From Hafnia psychrotolerans (GTDB taxonomy: Bacteria; Pseudomonadota; Gammaproteobacteria; Enterobacterales; Enterobacteriaceae), in NCBI RefSeq assembly GCF_014639435.1, contig NZ_BMFZ01000001.1, positions 234,748 through 298,747 on the forward strand: a stretch of DNA of 64,000 nucleotides. Direction: 5' to 3'. The translations under genes were made by a program, and so were the position numbers. Under the pieces are notes generated by a model that worked only from the letters and a program-made list of their open reading frames with translations, searched no databases and was not told the origin of the DNA. Positions 48,215 through 59,076 of the stretch are shown here, one piece after another; position 1 is the first letter of the stretch; every line of letters starts with the position of its first letter.

Positions 48215-48931
48215 ATGAGACTCGAATTTTCGATTTATCGCTATAACCCGGATATTGACGACGCACCGTACATGAAAGATTACGTGCTGGAAGCGGAAGA
48301 AGGGCGTGACATGATGGTGCTGGATGCTTTAATCCAGTTGAAAGAACAGGATCCGACCCTCTCTTTCCGTCGTTCCTGTCGTGAAGGTGTTTGCGGTTCA
48401 GATGGCGTTAACATGAACGGTAAGAACGGCTTGGCTTGCATCACGCCAGTGTCTGTTTTGCAGAAGTCAGGCAAGAAAATTGTCATTCGTCCTTTGCCTG
48501 GTTTACCGGTGGTTCGTGACCTGGTCGTAGACATGGGGCAATTCTATAAGCAGTATGAGAAGATTAAGCCTTACTTATTGAATGATGGGAAAAATCCTCC
48601 GGCACGGGAGCACTTGCAGATGCCGGAAGAGCGTGAAAAACTGGACGGATTGTACGAGTGTATTCTCTGTGCCTGTTGCTCAACGTCCTGTCCGTCCTTC
48701 TGGTGGAACCCTGACAAGTTTGTGGGTCCGGCGGGATTACTGGCTGCATACCGCTTCTTGATCGATAGCCGCGATACGGAAACGCAATCGCGACTTGACG
48801 ATCTCGACGATGCTTTCAGCGTATTCCGGTGCCATAGCATTATGAACTGTGTCAGCGTATGTCCAAAAGGATTGAACCCGACCAAAGCTATCGGTCATAT
48901 CAAATCTATGCTGCTACAGCGTGGTGCCTGA
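48215..48931 (+). CDS. sdhB: Succinate dehydrogenase iron-sulfur subunit
   Basis: Passes electrons from SdhA to quinone through three clusters. The 238-residue protein shows the [2Fe-2S] cysteines in CREGVCGSDG and the downstream NGLAC, the [4Fe-4S] set CILCACCSTSCP and the [3Fe-4S] set with CHSIMNCVSVCPKGLNP. Last gene of sdhCDAB; a hairpin follows before sucA. Confidence 0.97.
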   Translation: MRLEFSIYRYNPDIDDAPYMKDYVLEAEEGRDMMVLDALIQLKEQDPTLSFRRSCREGVCGSDGVNMNGKNGLACITPVSVLQKSGKKIVIRPLPGLPVVRDLVVDMGQFYKQYEKIKPYLLNDGKNPPAREHLQMPEEREKLDGLYECILCACCSTSCPSFWWNPDKFVGPAGLLAAYRFLIDSRDTETQSRLDDLDDAFSVFRCHSIMNCVSVCPKGLNPTKAIGHIKSMLLQRGA

Positions 48932-49304
48932 GTTTATAAGTGCATACTGAATAGCGGGAACTCGGGTTCCCGCTAAAATTAAGTGAGCTGTTGGTAACAT
49001 ATCAGCAACATGATGCAACAAGGTTGATCCCAATTAGAGTAGAATAGCCAGGGAAGTGATAATCAGGTGAGATGCAGCAGGGCAGCGCCAAAAGACAGCT
49101 TTATTGTGTAGGTGATTCTGATTAATGAGCACAGCAGCAGCTCGAAGTGTGAAGAATCAAAGTTAGCTTTTGGAGGTTCCTTGTACGGGCCGCAGGCTCC
49201 AGACCAATGAACTGTTTTGTATGGAAACCGTCTTACTGCGGTGTAGCACGGTCATTATTATTAACCACGGCGAAAACTAAAGCTTCAAAGCTTAAGGGAT
49301 CACG
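48932..49304 (+). other. sdhB-sucA spacer with hairpin
   Basis: This 373-bp space has a 9-bp perfect hairpin TAGCGGGAA/TTCCCGCTA (48952-48975) without a T-tract, so it is more likely an mRNA processing or stability element than a full terminator. E. coli also has a long sdhB-sucA spacer with a weak suc promoter; a promoter may lie here but none stood out. TAAGGGAT precedes sucA. Confidence 0.5.
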
Positions 49305-52112
49305 ATGCAGAACGGCGCAATGAAGGCCTGGCTGGATTCCTCCTATCTGGCGGGTGCAAATCAGTCTTACATAGAACAGCTCTATGAAGACTACTTAACC
49401 GATCCTGGTTCCGTTGACGATAGCTGGCGTTCAATTTTTAAACAGCTTCCGACAGTGGGGGTTAAACCAGAGCAACTCCATTCTCAAACACGCGACTACT
49501 TCCGTCGCCTGGCGAAAGACACTTCGCGGTATAATTCCGCCATCAACGATCCACAAACGGATGCCAAGCAAGTTAAGGTGTTGCAACTTATCAACGCCTT
49601 CCGCTTTCGTGGCCATCAGAATGCCAACCTTGACCCACTCGGTTTGTGGAAACAGGATGTCGTCGCTGATTTGGATCCGGCTTTCCACAATCTTACTGAC
49701 GCTGATTTCCAGGAAACCTTCAATGTAGGTTCTTTTGCCATTGGCAAAGAGACCATGCAGCTCGGCGAACTGTATAAAGCACTGAAGCAAACCTATTGCG
49801 GGTCAATCGGTGCGGAATACATGCATATCACCAACACCGACGAAAAGCGCTGGATACAGCAGCGTATCGAGTCTGTCGCGGGCCGTGCCAACTTCAGTGA
49901 TGTCGAGAAGAAAACATTCCTGAAGGAACTGACTGCAGCAGAAGGTTTGGAACGTTATCTTGGCGCAAAATTCCCTGGTGCTAAACGTTTCTCACTGGAA
50001 GGTGGTGATGCGCTGGTGCCGATGCTCAAAGACATGATCCGTCACGCCGGTAAAAACGGTACACGTGAAGTGGTGCTTGGTATGGCGCACCGCGGACGTT
50101 TGAACGTGCTGATCAACGTGTTGGGCAAGAAACCGCAGGACTTGTTCGATGAGTTCTCCGGCAAGCATAAAGAACATCTGGGTACCGGTGACGTGAAATA
50201 TCACATGGGCTATTCGTCTGATGTGGAAACTGAAGGCGGTATGGTTCACCTGGCGTTGGCGTTTAACCCGTCGCACCTTGAGATCGTAAGCCCGGTGGTT
50301 ATTGGTTCTGTGCGTGCCCGTCGCGATCGTCTGGATGAAGCGCGCAGTAATATGGTTCTCCCTATTACCATTCACGGTGATGCGGCTATTACCGGGCAGG
50401 GCGTGGTTCAGGAAACCCTGAACATGTCGCTTGCACGGGGTTATGAAGTGGGCGGTACGGTGCGTATTGTCATCAATAACCAGGTAGGTTTTACCACCTC
50501 GAATCCGAAAGATGCCCGCTCCACCGAGTACTGTACTGATATAGCCAAAATGGTGCAGGCACCGATTTTCCACGTCAATGCAGATGACCCGGAAGCCGTC
50601 GCTTTTGTTACGCGCCTGGCGCTGGATTTCCGCAATACCTTCAAACGTGATGTGATGATCGATCTGGTGTGTTATCGCCGTCATGGCCATAACGAAGCCG
50701 ACGAGCCGAGTGCAACTCAGCCGCTGATGTACCATAAAATCAAAAAGCATCCAACGCCGCGTAAAATCTACGCGGATATTCTGACTGAGCAAAACGTCGC
50801 CAGTCTTGAAGATGCCACTGAAATGGTCAATCTGTACCGTGATGCTCTCGACGCCGGTGATTGCGTGGTGGATGAGTGGCGTGCGAACGACATGCATACC
50901 TTCACCTGGTCGCCGTATCTGAATCACGAATGGGATGAAGAGTACCCGAGCAAAGTCGAACCGAAGCGTTTGCAGGAACTGGCCCATCGCGTCAGCCACG
51001 TACCGGAAGCCATCGAAATGCAGGCACGCGTTGCCAAAATTTATGGTGACCGTAATGAAATGGCTGAAGGCAATAAGAAGTTTGACTGGGGCGGTGCCGA
51101 GAACCTGGCTTATGCCACGCTGGTTGATGAAGGTATTCCTATCCGCCTGTCGGGTGAAGATACCGGCCGCGGAACTTTCTTCCACCGCCACGCCGTGGTC
51201 CATAACCAGAAAAACGGTTCTGTTTATGTACCGTTAGCGAACATTCATAACAGTCAGGGCGAGTTTAACGTCTGGGACTCGGTGTTGTCCGAAGAGGCTG
51301 TTCTGGCGTTCGAATATGGTTACGCTACTGCAGAACCTCGCACCCTAACCATCTGGGAAGCGCAATTTGGTGACTTTGCCAACGGCGCTCAGGTGGTTAT
51401 CGATCAGTTCATCAGTTCCGGCGAGCAGAAATGGGGTCGCATGTGTGGCCTGGTGATGCTGCTACCGCATGGTTACGAAGGACAGGGTCCAGAGCACTCC
51501 TCTGCACGCCTGGAGCGTTATCTGCAACTTTGCGCTGAGCAAAACATGCAGGTTTGTATCCCGTCTACTCCGGCGCAGGTTTACCACATGATACGTCGTC
51601 AGGCGCTGCGCGGAATGCGTCGTCCACTGATCGTCATGTCACCGAAGTCTCTTTTACGTCATCCTTTGGCGGTTTCTACGCTGGATGAGTTGGCCAACGG
51701 AAGCTTCCTGCCTGCGATTGGCGAAATCGACACGATGGATCCAAAACAGGTCAAGCGGGTCGTGATGTGTTCAGGCAAGGTCTATTATGATCTGCTAGAG
51801 CAACGTCGCAAAAACGAACAAACCGATGTGGCCATTGTACGTATCGAACAACTGTATCCGTTCCCGCATAAGGCTATTCAGGAAGTGCTTGAGAAATTCT
51901 CTCACGTCCATGATTTCGTCTGGTGTCAGGAAGAGCCGCTGAACCAGGGTGCCTGGTACTGTAGCCAACACAATTTCCGTGAAGTGATTCCTTTCGGGGC
52001 TTCTTTACGTTACGCAGGACGTCCGGCGTCTGCCTCTCCGGCAGTAGGCTATATGTCTGTTCACCAGAAGCAGCAGCAAGATCTGGTTAATGATGCGTTA
52101 AACGTTAATTAA
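49305..52112 (+). CDS. sucA: 2-oxoglutarate dehydrogenase E1 component
   Basis: Thiamine-diphosphate enzyme that decarboxylates 2-oxoglutarate and transfers succinyl to SucB. The 935-residue protein (E. coli 933) has the N-terminal subunit-binding helix, the ThDP motif region GDAAITGQGVVQETLN and YRRHGHNEADEPSATQP, and the conserved HGYEGQGPEHSSARLER near 725. It is followed 21 bases later by sucB. Confidence 0.98.
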   Translation: MQNGAMKAWLDSSYLAGANQSYIEQLYEDYLTDPGSVDDSWRSIFKQLPTVGVKPEQLHSQTRDYFRRLAKDTSRYNSAINDPQTDAKQVKVLQLINAFRFRGHQNANLDPLGLWKQDVVADLDPAFHNLTDADFQETFNVGSFAIGKETMQLGELYKALKQTYCGSIGAEYMHITNTDEKRWIQQRIESVAGRANFSDVEKKTFLKELTAAEGLERYLGAKFPGAKRFSLEGGDALVPMLKDMIRHAGKNGTREVVLGMAHRGRLNVLINVLGKKPQDLFDEFSGKHKEHLGTGDVKYHMGYSSDVETEGGMVHLALAFNPSHLEIVSPVVIGSVRARRDRLDEARSNMVLPITIHGDAAITGQGVVQETLNMSLARGYEVGGTVRIVINNQVGFTTSNPKDARSTEYCTDIAKMVQAPIFHVNADDPEAVAFVTRLALDFRNTFKRDVMIDLVCYRRHGHNEADEPSATQPLMYHKIKKHPTPRKIYADILTEQNVASLEDATEMVNLYRDALDAGDCVVDEWRANDMHTFTWSPYLNHEWDEEYPSKVEPKRLQELAHRVSHVPEAIEMQARVAKIYGDRNEMAEGNKKFDWGGAENLAYATLVDEGIPIRLSGEDTGRGTFFHRHAVVHNQKNGSVYVPLANIHNSQGEFNVWDSVLSEEAVLAFEYGYATAEPRTLTIWEAQFGDFANGAQVVIDQFISSGEQKWGRMCGLVMLLPHGYEGQGPEHSSARLERYLQLCAEQNMQVCIPSTPAQVYHMIRRQALRGMRRPLIVMSPKSLLRHPLAVSTLDELANGSFLPAIGEIDTMDPKQVKRVVMCSGKVYYDLLEQRRKNEQTDVAIVRIEQLYPFPHKAIQEVLEKFSHVHDFVWCQEEPLNQGAWYCSQHNFREVIPFGASLRYAGRPASASPAVGYMSVHQKQQQDLVNDALNVN

Positions 52113-52133
52113 CGATTTTAAGAAGGATTGAGA

Positions 52134-53372
52134 ATGAGTAGCGTAGATATTTTGGTCCCAGACCTTCCTGAATCCGTTGCGGATGCGACGGTTGCCACCT
52201 GGCACAAAAAGCCGGGCGACAGTGTAGAGCGCGATGAAGTGCTGGTTGAGATCGAAACAGACAAAGTCGTGTTGGAAGTGCCGGCAAGCGAAGCGGGTAT
52301 TCTGGAGAGCATTCTGGAAGACGAAGGCGCGACTGTTATTTCCCGCCAGATCTTGGCACGTCTGCGTCCGGGCAACAGTACCGGAAAGACGAGTCAGGAA
52401 AAAAATTCCGCTAAAGAGTCTACCCCTTCCCAACGCCACACTGCGGCACTGGAAGAGGAGAGCAGTGACGCACTCAGCCCGGCTATCCGCCGCCTGATCG
52501 CTGAACATTCTCTCGATGCCAATGCCATTAAAGGCAGCGGTGTCGGCGGTCGTCTGACCCGTGAAGATATCGAAGCGCATCTGGCTAACTCGGCGAAAGA
52601 TGCCAAGCCTGCGGCTAATGCAGCAACGGATAAAGCAGCCGCTTCTGCTGCTCCGGCTCCGGCTATTGGTGCACGCAGTGAAAAACGTGTTCCTATGACC
52701 CGTCTGCGCAAACGCGTGGCTGAGCGTCTGCTGGAGGCAAAAAACAGTACTGCCATGTTGACGACGTTTAACGAAATCAACATGAAGCCAATCATGGATA
52801 TGCGCAAGCAGTACGGCGAGGCATTCGAGAAGCGTCACGGCATCCGTCTGGGCTTTATGTCTTTCTATCTGAAAGCCGTGGTCGAAGCGTTGAAACGCTT
52901 CCCTGAAGTGAATGCCTCTATCGATGGCGAAGACGTGGTATACCACAACTACTTTGATGTCAGCATTGCGGTTTCGACTCCACGCGGTCTGGTTACGCCG
53001 GTTCTGCGTGATGTGGATACGTTAGGCATGGCCGACATTGAGAAGAATATCAAAGAGCTGGCTCTGAAAGGCCGCGACGGTAAGCTGAAAGTTGAAGAAC
53101 TGACCGGCGGTAACTTCACTGTGACCAACGGCGGCGTTTTTGGCTCGCTGATGTCGACTCCAATCATCAACCCACCACAGAGTGCGATCCTTGGTATGCA
53201 TGCCATCAAAGATCGTCCGATGGCAGTGAACGGACAGGTTGTGATCCTGCCGATGATGTATCTGGCGCTTTCATATGACCACCGTCTGGTTGACGGACGT
53301 GAGTCAGTGGGCTTCCTGGTGACCATCAAAGAAATGCTGGAAGATCCGGCTCGTCTGCTGCTGGACGTCTAG
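52134..53372 (+). CDS. sucB: Dihydrolipoyl succinyltransferase (E2)
   Basis: Core of the 2-oxoglutarate dehydrogenase complex. The 412-residue protein has one lipoyl domain (about 2-77, lysine in [11 protein letters not shown] near 44), an E1/E3-binding domain (about 110-150), a linker rich in alanine and proline, and the acyltransferase domain with the catalytic [11 protein letters not shown] near 375. E. coli has 405 residues; the extra length is in the linkers. The ATG at 52134 (MSSVDIL) follows AAGGATTGAGA; an in-frame ATG six bases earlier is less likely. Confidence 0.97.
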   Translation: MSSVDILVPDLPESVADATVATWHKKPGDSVERDEVLVEIETDKVVLEVPASEAGILESILEDEGATVISRQILARLRPGNSTGKTSQEKNSAKESTPSQRHTAALEEESSDALSPAIRRLIAEHSLDANAIKGSGVGGRLTREDIEAHLANSAKDAKPAANAATDKAAASAAPAPAIGARSEKRVPMTRLRKRVAERLLEAKNSTAMLTTFNEINMKPIMDMRKQYGEAFEKRHGIRLGFMSFYLKAVVEALKRFPEVNASIDGEDVVYHNYFDVSIAVSTPRGLVTPVLRDVDTLGMADIEKNIKELALKGRDGKLKVEELTGGNFTVTNGGVFGSLMSTPIINPPQSAILGMHAIKDRPMAVNGQVVILPMMYLALSYDHRLVDGRESVGFLVTIKEMLEDPARLLLDV

Positions 53373-53411
53373 TCCCTGCAGAGAGAAGCAAAAGAGATCA
53401 TTAAAATCTGA

Positions 53412-53429
53412 GACACGGTTCGCCGTGTC
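53412..53429 (+). other. UUCG-capped hairpin between sucB and sucC
   Basis: GACACGG-TTCG-CCGTGTC is a perfect 7-bp stem with a very stable UUCG tetraloop and no T-tract. It lies in the 93-bp sucB-sucC space and may act as an mRNA stability or processing element. Confidence 0.6.
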
Positions 53430-53465
53430 CTGATAAGCCTTACTACTAAGAATGGATAGAACATC

Positions 53466-54632
53466 ATGAATTTACACGAGTATCAGGCGAAACAGCTTTT
53501 CCTGCGTTACGGCCTGCCAGCACCAACCGGCTTTGCCTGTTCCACACCGCGGGAAGCGGAAGAAGCCGCGTCTAAAATCGGATCCGGCCCGTGGGTAGTG
53601 AAATGTCAGGTTCATGCCGGTGGCCGTGGTAAAGCGGGCGGCGTGAAAGTGGTTAAAAGCAAAGAAGAGATCCGTACTTTTGCTGAAAACTGGTTGGGCA
53701 AGCGTCTGGTGACTTACCAGACAGACGCGCAGGGTCAGCCGGTAAACCAGATCTTGGTTGAAGCAGCGACTGACATCGACAAAGAACTTTATCTCGGTGC
53801 CGTGATTGATCGCAGCTCACGTCGTGTGGTGTTCATGGCGTCTACCGAAGGCGGCGTGGAAATCGAGACCGTTGCAGAAGAAACCCCACACCTGATCCAC
53901 AAAATGGCGCTGGATCCTCTGACAGGTCCGCAGCCTTATCAGGGCCGCGAACTGGCGTTTAAGCTGGGTCTGACGGGTAAACAGGTTCAGCAGTTCACTA
54001 AGATCTTCATGGGCCTGGCCGCTATTTTCCTCGAGCGCGACCTGGCGATGATCGAAATCAACCCGCTGGTCGTTACGACGGCTGGGGACCTGATTTGTCT
54101 TGATGGCAAACTGGGTGCCGATGGCAACGCCTTGTTCCGCCAGCCAGAACTGCGTGAAATGCGTGACCACAGCCAGGAAGATGCCCGTGAATCTCAGGCA
54201 GCCCAGTGGGAACTGAACTATGTGGCGCTTGATGGCAACATCGGTTGCATGGTAAACGGTGCCGGCCTGGCCATGGGCACCATGGACATTGTGAAGCTGC
54301 ACGGTGGTGAACCGGCTAACTTCCTTGACGTCGGTGGTGGTGCAACCAAAGAGCGCGTTACTGAAGCATTCAAAATCATTCTGTCTGACGAAAAAGTGAA
54401 AGCGGTCTTCGTCAACATCTTCGGCGGTATTGTTCGCTGCGACCTGATTGCCGACGGTATTATCGGCGCAGTGGCAGAAGTGGGTGTCAGCGTACCTGTG
54501 GTGGTGCGACTTGAAGGTAACAATGCCGAGCTGGGTGCTAAGAAACTGGCAGACAGCGGTTTGAATATCATTGCAGCGACCAGCCTGACTAATGCGGCTC
54601 AACAAGTCGTCGCGGCAGTGGAGGGGAAATAA
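53466..54632 (+). CDS. sucC: Succinyl-CoA synthetase beta subunit
   Basis: ATP-grasp subunit of the enzyme that converts succinyl-CoA to succinate with ATP formation. The 388-residue protein, the E. coli length, begins [12 protein letters not shown], has [16 protein letters not shown] (near 46-60) and the C-terminal [10 protein letters not shown] and LEGNNAELG. Its stop codon overlaps the sucD start (TAATG). Confidence 0.97.
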   Translation: MNLHEYQAKQLFLRYGLPAPTGFACSTPREAEEAASKIGSGPWVVKCQVHAGGRGKAGGVKVVKSKEEIRTFAENWLGKRLVTYQTDAQGQPVNQILVEAATDIDKELYLGAVIDRSSRRVVFMASTEGGVEIETVAEETPHLIHKMALDPLTGPQPYQGRELAFKLGLTGKQVQQFTKIFMGLAAIFLERDLAMIEINPLVVTTAGDLICLDGKLGADGNALFRQPELREMRDHSQEDARESQAAQWELNYVALDGNIGCMVNGAGLAMGTMDIVKLHGGEPANFLDVGGGATKERVTEAFKIILSDEKVKAVFVNIFGGIVRCDLIADGIIGAVAEVGVSVPVVVRLEGNNAELGAKKLADSGLNIIAATSLTNAAQQVVAAVEGK

Positions 54633-55507
54633 TGTCGATTTTAATCAACAAAGATACCAAAGTGATTTGTCAGGGTTTTACCGGTAGCCAGGGGACTTTC
54701 CACTCTGAGCAAGCGATCGCTTACGGCACGCAAATGGTCGGTGGTGTTACGCCGGGCAAAGGCGGCACACAGCATCTTGGCCTGCCTGTTTTCAACACCG
54801 TGCGTGAAGCGGTAGAAACCACAGCGGCTACTGCATCGGTGATTTATGTTCCGGCACCTTTCTGTAAAGATTCGATTTTGGAAGCCATCGACGCCGGTAT
54901 TAAGCTTATCATCTGTATCACTGAAGGCATCCCGACGCTGGATATGCTGGCAGTGAAAATGAAGCTTGAGCAGAGCGATGTGGTCATGATTGGGCCAAAC
55001 TGTCCGGGCGTTATTACTCCAGGCGAGTGCAAAATTGGTATTATGCCGGGCCACATTCACAAGCCGGGCAAAGTGGGTATCGTTTCCCGTTCAGGTACTC
55101 TGACTTATGAAGCGGTTAAGCAGACCACGGACAATGGCTTTGGCCAGTCAAGCTGTGTAGGCATCGGTGGTGACCCAATCCCAGGCTCTAATTTTATCGA
55201 TATTCTGAAGCTGTTCCAGGAAGATCCACAAACCGAAGTGATCGTGATGATCGGTGAGATCGGGGGTAACGCAGAAGAAGAAGCGGCAGCTTACATTAAA
55301 GCTCACGTGACGAAGCCTGTTGTCGGTTACATCGCGGGTGTCACCGCCCCTAAAGGCAAACGTATGGGCCACGCTGGCGCCATCATTGCTGGAGGCAAAG
55401 GCACCGCAGAGGACAAGTTTACTGCGTTGGAAGCGGCTGGCGTGAAGACCGTTCGCAGCCTGGCTGATATTGGCGATGCGGTGAGAGCAGTTTTGCCAAA
55501 TAAATAA
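54632..55507 (+). CDS. sucD: Succinyl-CoA synthetase alpha subunit
   Basis: CoA-binding and phosphohistidine subunit. The 291-residue protein has the Rossmann start [15 protein letters not shown], the CoA-site GPNCPGVI and the active histidine in [17 protein letters not shown] (near 247). E. coli SucD is 289. Last gene of the operon; in E. coli the 3' UTR after it yields the small RNA SdhX. Confidence 0.97.
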   Translation: MSILINKDTKVICQGFTGSQGTFHSEQAIAYGTQMVGGVTPGKGGTQHLGLPVFNTVREAVETTAATASVIYVPAPFCKDSILEAIDAGIKLIICITEGIPTLDMLAVKMKLEQSDVVMIGPNCPGVITPGECKIGIMPGHIHKPGKVGIVSRSGTLTYEAVKQTTDNGFGQSSCVGIGGDPIPGSNFIDILKLFQEDPQTEVIVMIGEIGGNAEEEAAAYIKAHVTKPVVGYIAGVTAPKGKRMGHAGAIIAGGKGTAEDKFTALEAAGVKTVRSLADIGDAVRAVLPNK

Positions 55508-55531
55508 ACATATTGTTCTTATTTATCATCA

Positions 55532-55557
55532 AAGGTCACCTGAGGGTGGCCTTTTTT
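55532..55557 (+). terminator. Terminator of sdh-suc operon
   Basis: AAGGTCACC-TGAG-GGTGGCCTT (one wobble) followed by TTTTT. It ends the eight-gene transcript and could form the 3' end of an SdhX-like small RNA. Confidence 0.88.
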
Positions 55558-55811
55558 ATTACTGCTATAATATTTAACAATGCATCATTTTAATGAGAGT
55601 TATTAACAACGCATTAAATGTAAAAAAGAAAATGAAAGCATTAATAATGCGTATTATCCATTGAGGTTAGTGGTGCCTTTACTTTAATTTCACAATAAAT
55701 TAACAGCCAAGCTTTCAATAAAACCTTATTAAACCAATAATTAACAATATTTCAGGTTTTTTTTAGAAACTGCGAGAACAATATAGAAATAAACAGCGAG
55801 ATAGGCTTAAA

Positions 55812-55825
55812 TTGCTGTAGATCAA
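55812..55825. promoter_or_regulatory. FNR-like site upstream of cydA
   Basis: TTGCTGTAGATCAA matches TTGAT-N4-ATCAA in nine of ten positions. FNR represses cydAB at very low oxygen in E. coli. Located 382 bases before the start codon, so its action depends on which promoter is used. Confidence 0.5.
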
Positions 55826-56206
55826 TTCTATGGAGTGAGAGTGTTTGGGCTAATAATTGACCTGTAGATGGAAATTAGATTTAGGTCACGTAAAAACCTA
55901 TTTATTGTATGGGATTAGTGGCGTAACATCATGCATCTGTAACATGAGTATCCAAAAATAGGTTTGAGATTGTTAATTTTCCCCACTCCTTACTCCCGTT
56001 CGCTGCGGCTCGCCTTGCAGTTTTGCTTTGTCCGCGCGAAGTGAGGTTGGGTATCTGGCGTATTTGATCTTATTGATGGTGAAAATCATTGTTAGTGAAA
56101 AGCGTCTTAAGACAGGTTTTAAAAGTGGAAGTTATGAGGCGTTCCGTCAATCGGTTCGTCAGAGCGTTGCACGTTGGAGTCTTCCTCCGAGGAACTAGGG
56201 GTCAAG

Positions 56207-57775
56207 ATGTTTGATATCGTTGAACTGTCGCGTTTGCAGTTTGCTTTAACAGCCATGTACCATTTCCTATTCGTCCCATTAACGCTTGGTATGGCGTTTT
56301 TGTTGGCAATTATGGAAACGGTGTATGTGCTTTCCGGCAAACAAATCTATAAAGATATGACCAAATTCTGGGGCAAGTTATTTGCAATTAACTTCGCTTT
56401 AGGTGTGGCCACGGGTTTGACCATGGAATTCCAATTCGGGACTAACTGGTCATATTTCTCACATTACGTCGGTGATATCTTTGGGGCTCCGTTGGCCATC
56501 GAAGGTTTGATGGCGTTCTTCCTCGAATCTACCTTAGTCGGTTTATTCTTCTTCGGTTGGGATCGTTTAACGAAAGTTCAACACATGACGGTGACTTGGT
56601 TTGTTGCCCTCGGTTCTAACTTATCTGCTCTTTGGATCCTGGTCGCCAACGGCTGGATGCAAAACCCGATCGCCTCAAACTTCAACTACGAAACCATGCG
56701 TATGGAAATGGTCAGCTTCTCTGAGCTGGTCCTGAACCCGGTTGCGCAGGTTAAATTCGTTCACACCGTGGCGGCAGGTTATGTTACCGGTGCAATGTTT
56801 ATTCTGGCTATCAGCTCTTATTATCTGCTCAAAGGCCGTGACGTTGGGTTTGCCAAACGCTCATTCGCAATCGCAGCGAGCTTCGGTCTGGCTGCTGTAT
56901 TGTCCGTTATCGTATTGGGTGATGAATCCGGTTACGAAATGGGTGACGTACAGAAAACTAAACTGGCCGCTATCGAAGCAGAATGGGATACGCAACCTGC
57001 ACCTGCCAGCTTTACGCTGTTCGGTATGCCAAATCAGGATAAAATGGAAAATGAATACTCCATTCAAATTCCGTACCTTCTTGGTCTGATTGCCACCCGT
57101 TCTATTGATACGCCAGTCACGGGTCTGAAAGACCTGATGGCACAGCATGAAGTGCGTATTCGCAACGGGATGAAAGCTTACACCTTGTTGGAAGAATTGC
57201 GTTCAGGTAACACTGATCCGAAAGTTCACAGCGATTTCGAAAGCACCAAGCAGGATCTGGGCTACGGTATGCTGCTGAAACGCTACACCGATAATGTTGC
57301 TGATGCGACGGAAGCACAGATTCAGAAAGCGACCAAAGATTCTATACCTCGCGTTCTGCCACTCTACTTTGCATTTCGTATCATGGTTGCTTGCGGCATC
57401 TTGATGCTGTTGCTGATAGGTCTCTCCTTCTTGGCGGTTGTTCGTGGCAAGATCGGTGAGACACGCTGGTTGCACCGTGCGGTGTTCCTCGCTCTGCCAT
57501 TGCCGTGGATTGCAGTTGAAGCAGGCTGGTTTGTGGCAGAGTACGGTCGTCAGCCTTGGGCGATTGGTGAAGTGTTACCAACGGCTATAGCACACTCCTC
57601 ACTGACTGTGACTGATGTTCTGACGTCGATGATTCTGATCTGCGGCTTGTACACCCTGTTCCTGATCGCTGAGATGTTCCTGATGTTCAAATATGCACGC
57701 CTGGGCCCAAGCAGCCTGAAAACTGGCCGCTATCATTTTGAGCAAACTCCAGCGCCACTTGAGCAAACTCGGTAA
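56207..57775 (+). CDS. cydA: Cytochrome bd-I ubiquinol oxidase subunit I
   Basis: Oxygen-reducing subunit of the high-affinity quinol oxidase. The 522-residue protein (E. coli 522) has about nine helices, heme ligands His19 (AMYHFLF), His186 ([10 protein letters not shown]) and a methionine in FRIMVACG, the paired glutamates of [13 protein letters not shown], and a quinol-binding Q-loop after about residue 220. ATG at 56207 ([10 protein letters not shown]) is the conserved start; an in-frame ATG at 56174 adds 11 unconserved residues. Confidence 0.98.
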   Translation: MFDIVELSRLQFALTAMYHFLFVPLTLGMAFLLAIMETVYVLSGKQIYKDMTKFWGKLFAINFALGVATGLTMEFQFGTNWSYFSHYVGDIFGAPLAIEGLMAFFLESTLVGLFFFGWDRLTKVQHMTVTWFVALGSNLSALWILVANGWMQNPIASNFNYETMRMEMVSFSELVLNPVAQVKFVHTVAAGYVTGAMFILAISSYYLLKGRDVGFAKRSFAIAASFGLAAVLSVIVLGDESGYEMGDVQKTKLAAIEAEWDTQPAPASFTLFGMPNQDKMENEYSIQIPYLLGLIATRSIDTPVTGLKDLMAQHEVRIRNGMKAYTLLEELRSGNTDPKVHSDFESTKQDLGYGMLLKRYTDNVADATEAQIQKATKDSIPRVLPLYFAFRIMVACGILMLLLIGLSFLAVVRGKIGETRWLHRAVFLALPLPWIAVEAGWFVAEYGRQPWAIGEVLPTAIAHSSLTVTDVLTSMILICGLYTLFLIAEMFLMFKYARLGPSSLKTGRYHFEQTPAPLEQTR

Positions 57776-57789
57776 AAGGGAGTCCAATT

Positions 57790-58929
57790 ATGTTTGATTA
57801 TGAGTCGCTACGGTTCATCTGGTGGGCGTTGATTGGCGTGCTGTTTATCGGCTTCGCGGTCACCGATGGTTTTGATATGGGCGTGGGCATTTTGGTGAGG
57901 ATTATCGGGAAAACCGATACTGACCGACGTGTAATGATCAACGCCATTGCACCACACTGGGACGGTAACCAGGTATGGCTTATTACTGCCGGTGGCGCGT
58001 TGTTCGCCGCTTGGCCTCAGGTCTATGCTGCTGCCTTCTCCGGTTTCTATGGCGCGATGATCTTGGTGCTATGCGCCTTGTTCTTCCGTCCGCTAGGATT
58101 TGACTACCGTTCAAAACTGGAAAGCCCTCGCTGGCGTGGTATGTGGGATTGGGCCATCTTTATTGGTAGCTTCGTTCCTGCACTGGTGTTCGGTGTCGCA
58201 TTCGGTAACCTGTTGCTAGGCGTTCCGTTCCATATTGATATGGATCAGCGTTTGTTCTACACCGGTAACCTACTGCAACTGCTGAACCCTTTTGGTCTTC
58301 TGGCTGGGTTGGTTAGCCTGACTATGCTGATTACGCAGGGTGCAGCCTATTTGCAAATGCGTACCGTGGGTGAGTTGCACTTGCGTAGCCGCGCGGCATC
58401 CCAGATTTCTGCGCTGGTGATGATGGTGTGCTTCCTGCTGGCAGGTATCTGGTTAGTGAAAGGGATTGATGGTTTCACAGTGACTTCTGTTATGGACCAT
58501 GCAGGCCCGTCAGATCCACTGCGCAAAACGGTATCTCATGTGGCCGGTGCATGGCTGATTAACTTCAATAAGATGCCAGTCTTATGGGCTATTCCAGCGT
58601 TGGGTGTGATTTTGCCACTGCTGACTATCCTGTTCTCACGTATCAATAAAGGGGCGCTGGCATTTGTGTCATCTTCACTGACTATTGCCTGCGTGATCCT
58701 GACGGCCGGTATCACTATGTTCCCATTCGTTATGCCATCAAGCACTACGCCTGATGCGAGTCTGACGATGTGGGATGCAACCTCCAGCCTGTTGACGTTG
58801 AAAGTGATGACCGTTGTGGCTTGTATCTTCGTGCCGATCATCCTTATTTATACTAGTTGGGCGTATTACAAGATGTTTGGTCGTCTCGACAAAACTTACA
58901 TCGACAACAACAAACACTCTTTGTACTAA
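57790..58929 (+). CDS. cydB: Cytochrome bd-I ubiquinol oxidase subunit II
   Basis: Second large membrane subunit of the bd oxidase. The 379-residue protein, the E. coli length, opens MFDYESLRFIWW and has VTDGFDMGVGIL, NAIAPHWDGNQVWLI and about nine helices. It follows cydA by 14 bases with AAAGGGAG as ribosome-binding site. Confidence 0.98.
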   Translation: MFDYESLRFIWWALIGVLFIGFAVTDGFDMGVGILVRIIGKTDTDRRVMINAIAPHWDGNQVWLITAGGALFAAWPQVYAAAFSGFYGAMILVLCALFFRPLGFDYRSKLESPRWRGMWDWAIFIGSFVPALVFGVAFGNLLLGVPFHIDMDQRLFYTGNLLQLLNPFGLLAGLVSLTMLITQGAAYLQMRTVGELHLRSRAASQISALVMMVCFLLAGIWLVKGIDGFTVTSVMDHAGPSDPLRKTVSHVAGAWLINFNKMPVLWAIPALGVILPLLTILFSRINKGALAFVSSSLTIACVILTAGITMFPFVMPSSTTPDASLTMWDATSSLLTLKVMTVVACIFVPIILIYTSWAYYKMFGRLDKTYIDNNKHSLY

Positions 58930-58956
58930 TCGTTCAACTGAACGGGAGATAACACC

Positions 58957-59076
58957 ATGTGGTATTTTGCCTGGATCCTCGGAACGCTGCTCGCTTGTTC
59001 GTTCGGGATTATTACAGCCCTGGCTTATGAGCACAGCGAAGAGAATAAAGCTGCGGCAGCGAAAGATAGGCAATAA
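58957..59076 (+). CDS. cydX: Cytochrome bd-I accessory subunit CydX
   Basis: A 39-residue single-helix protein beginning MWYFAWILGTLLACSFG, nearly identical to E. coli CydX (37 aa) over the membrane part, with a charged lysine/alanine-rich tail. It stabilises heme binding in the oxidase. GGGAGA lies before the ATG. Its stop overlaps the ybgE start (TAATG). Confidence 0.95.
   Translation: MWYFAWILGTLLACSFGIITALAYEHSEENKAAAAKDRQ

Larger units (their letters stand above)
55508..56206 (+). promoter_or_regulatory. Long AT-rich cydA control region
   Basis: A 699-bp gap between sucD and cydA. E. coli has mngRAB in this interval; nothing of it is seen. The region is very AT-rich, with repeated GTTAA/TTAAC motifs (for example near 55600, 55740 and 55974) of the kind ArcA binds, and one FNR-like site. 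A C/G-rich block at 55983-56045 interrupts it. The cydA ribosome-binding site is GAGGAACTAGGGG. Confidence 0.6.

Noticed and set aside
49992-51203. 403-codon open frame antisense to sucA
   Set aside because: It lies wholly inside sucA, which has full-length family support. No promoter, ribosome-binding site or recognisable domain supports the antisense frame; long shadow ORFs are common opposite GC-biased genes.
55983-56045. GC-rich block in the cydA upstream region as a further repeat copy
   Set aside because: It resembles repeat-derived sequence in composition, but no matching end arms could be aligned to the other repeats in the window.
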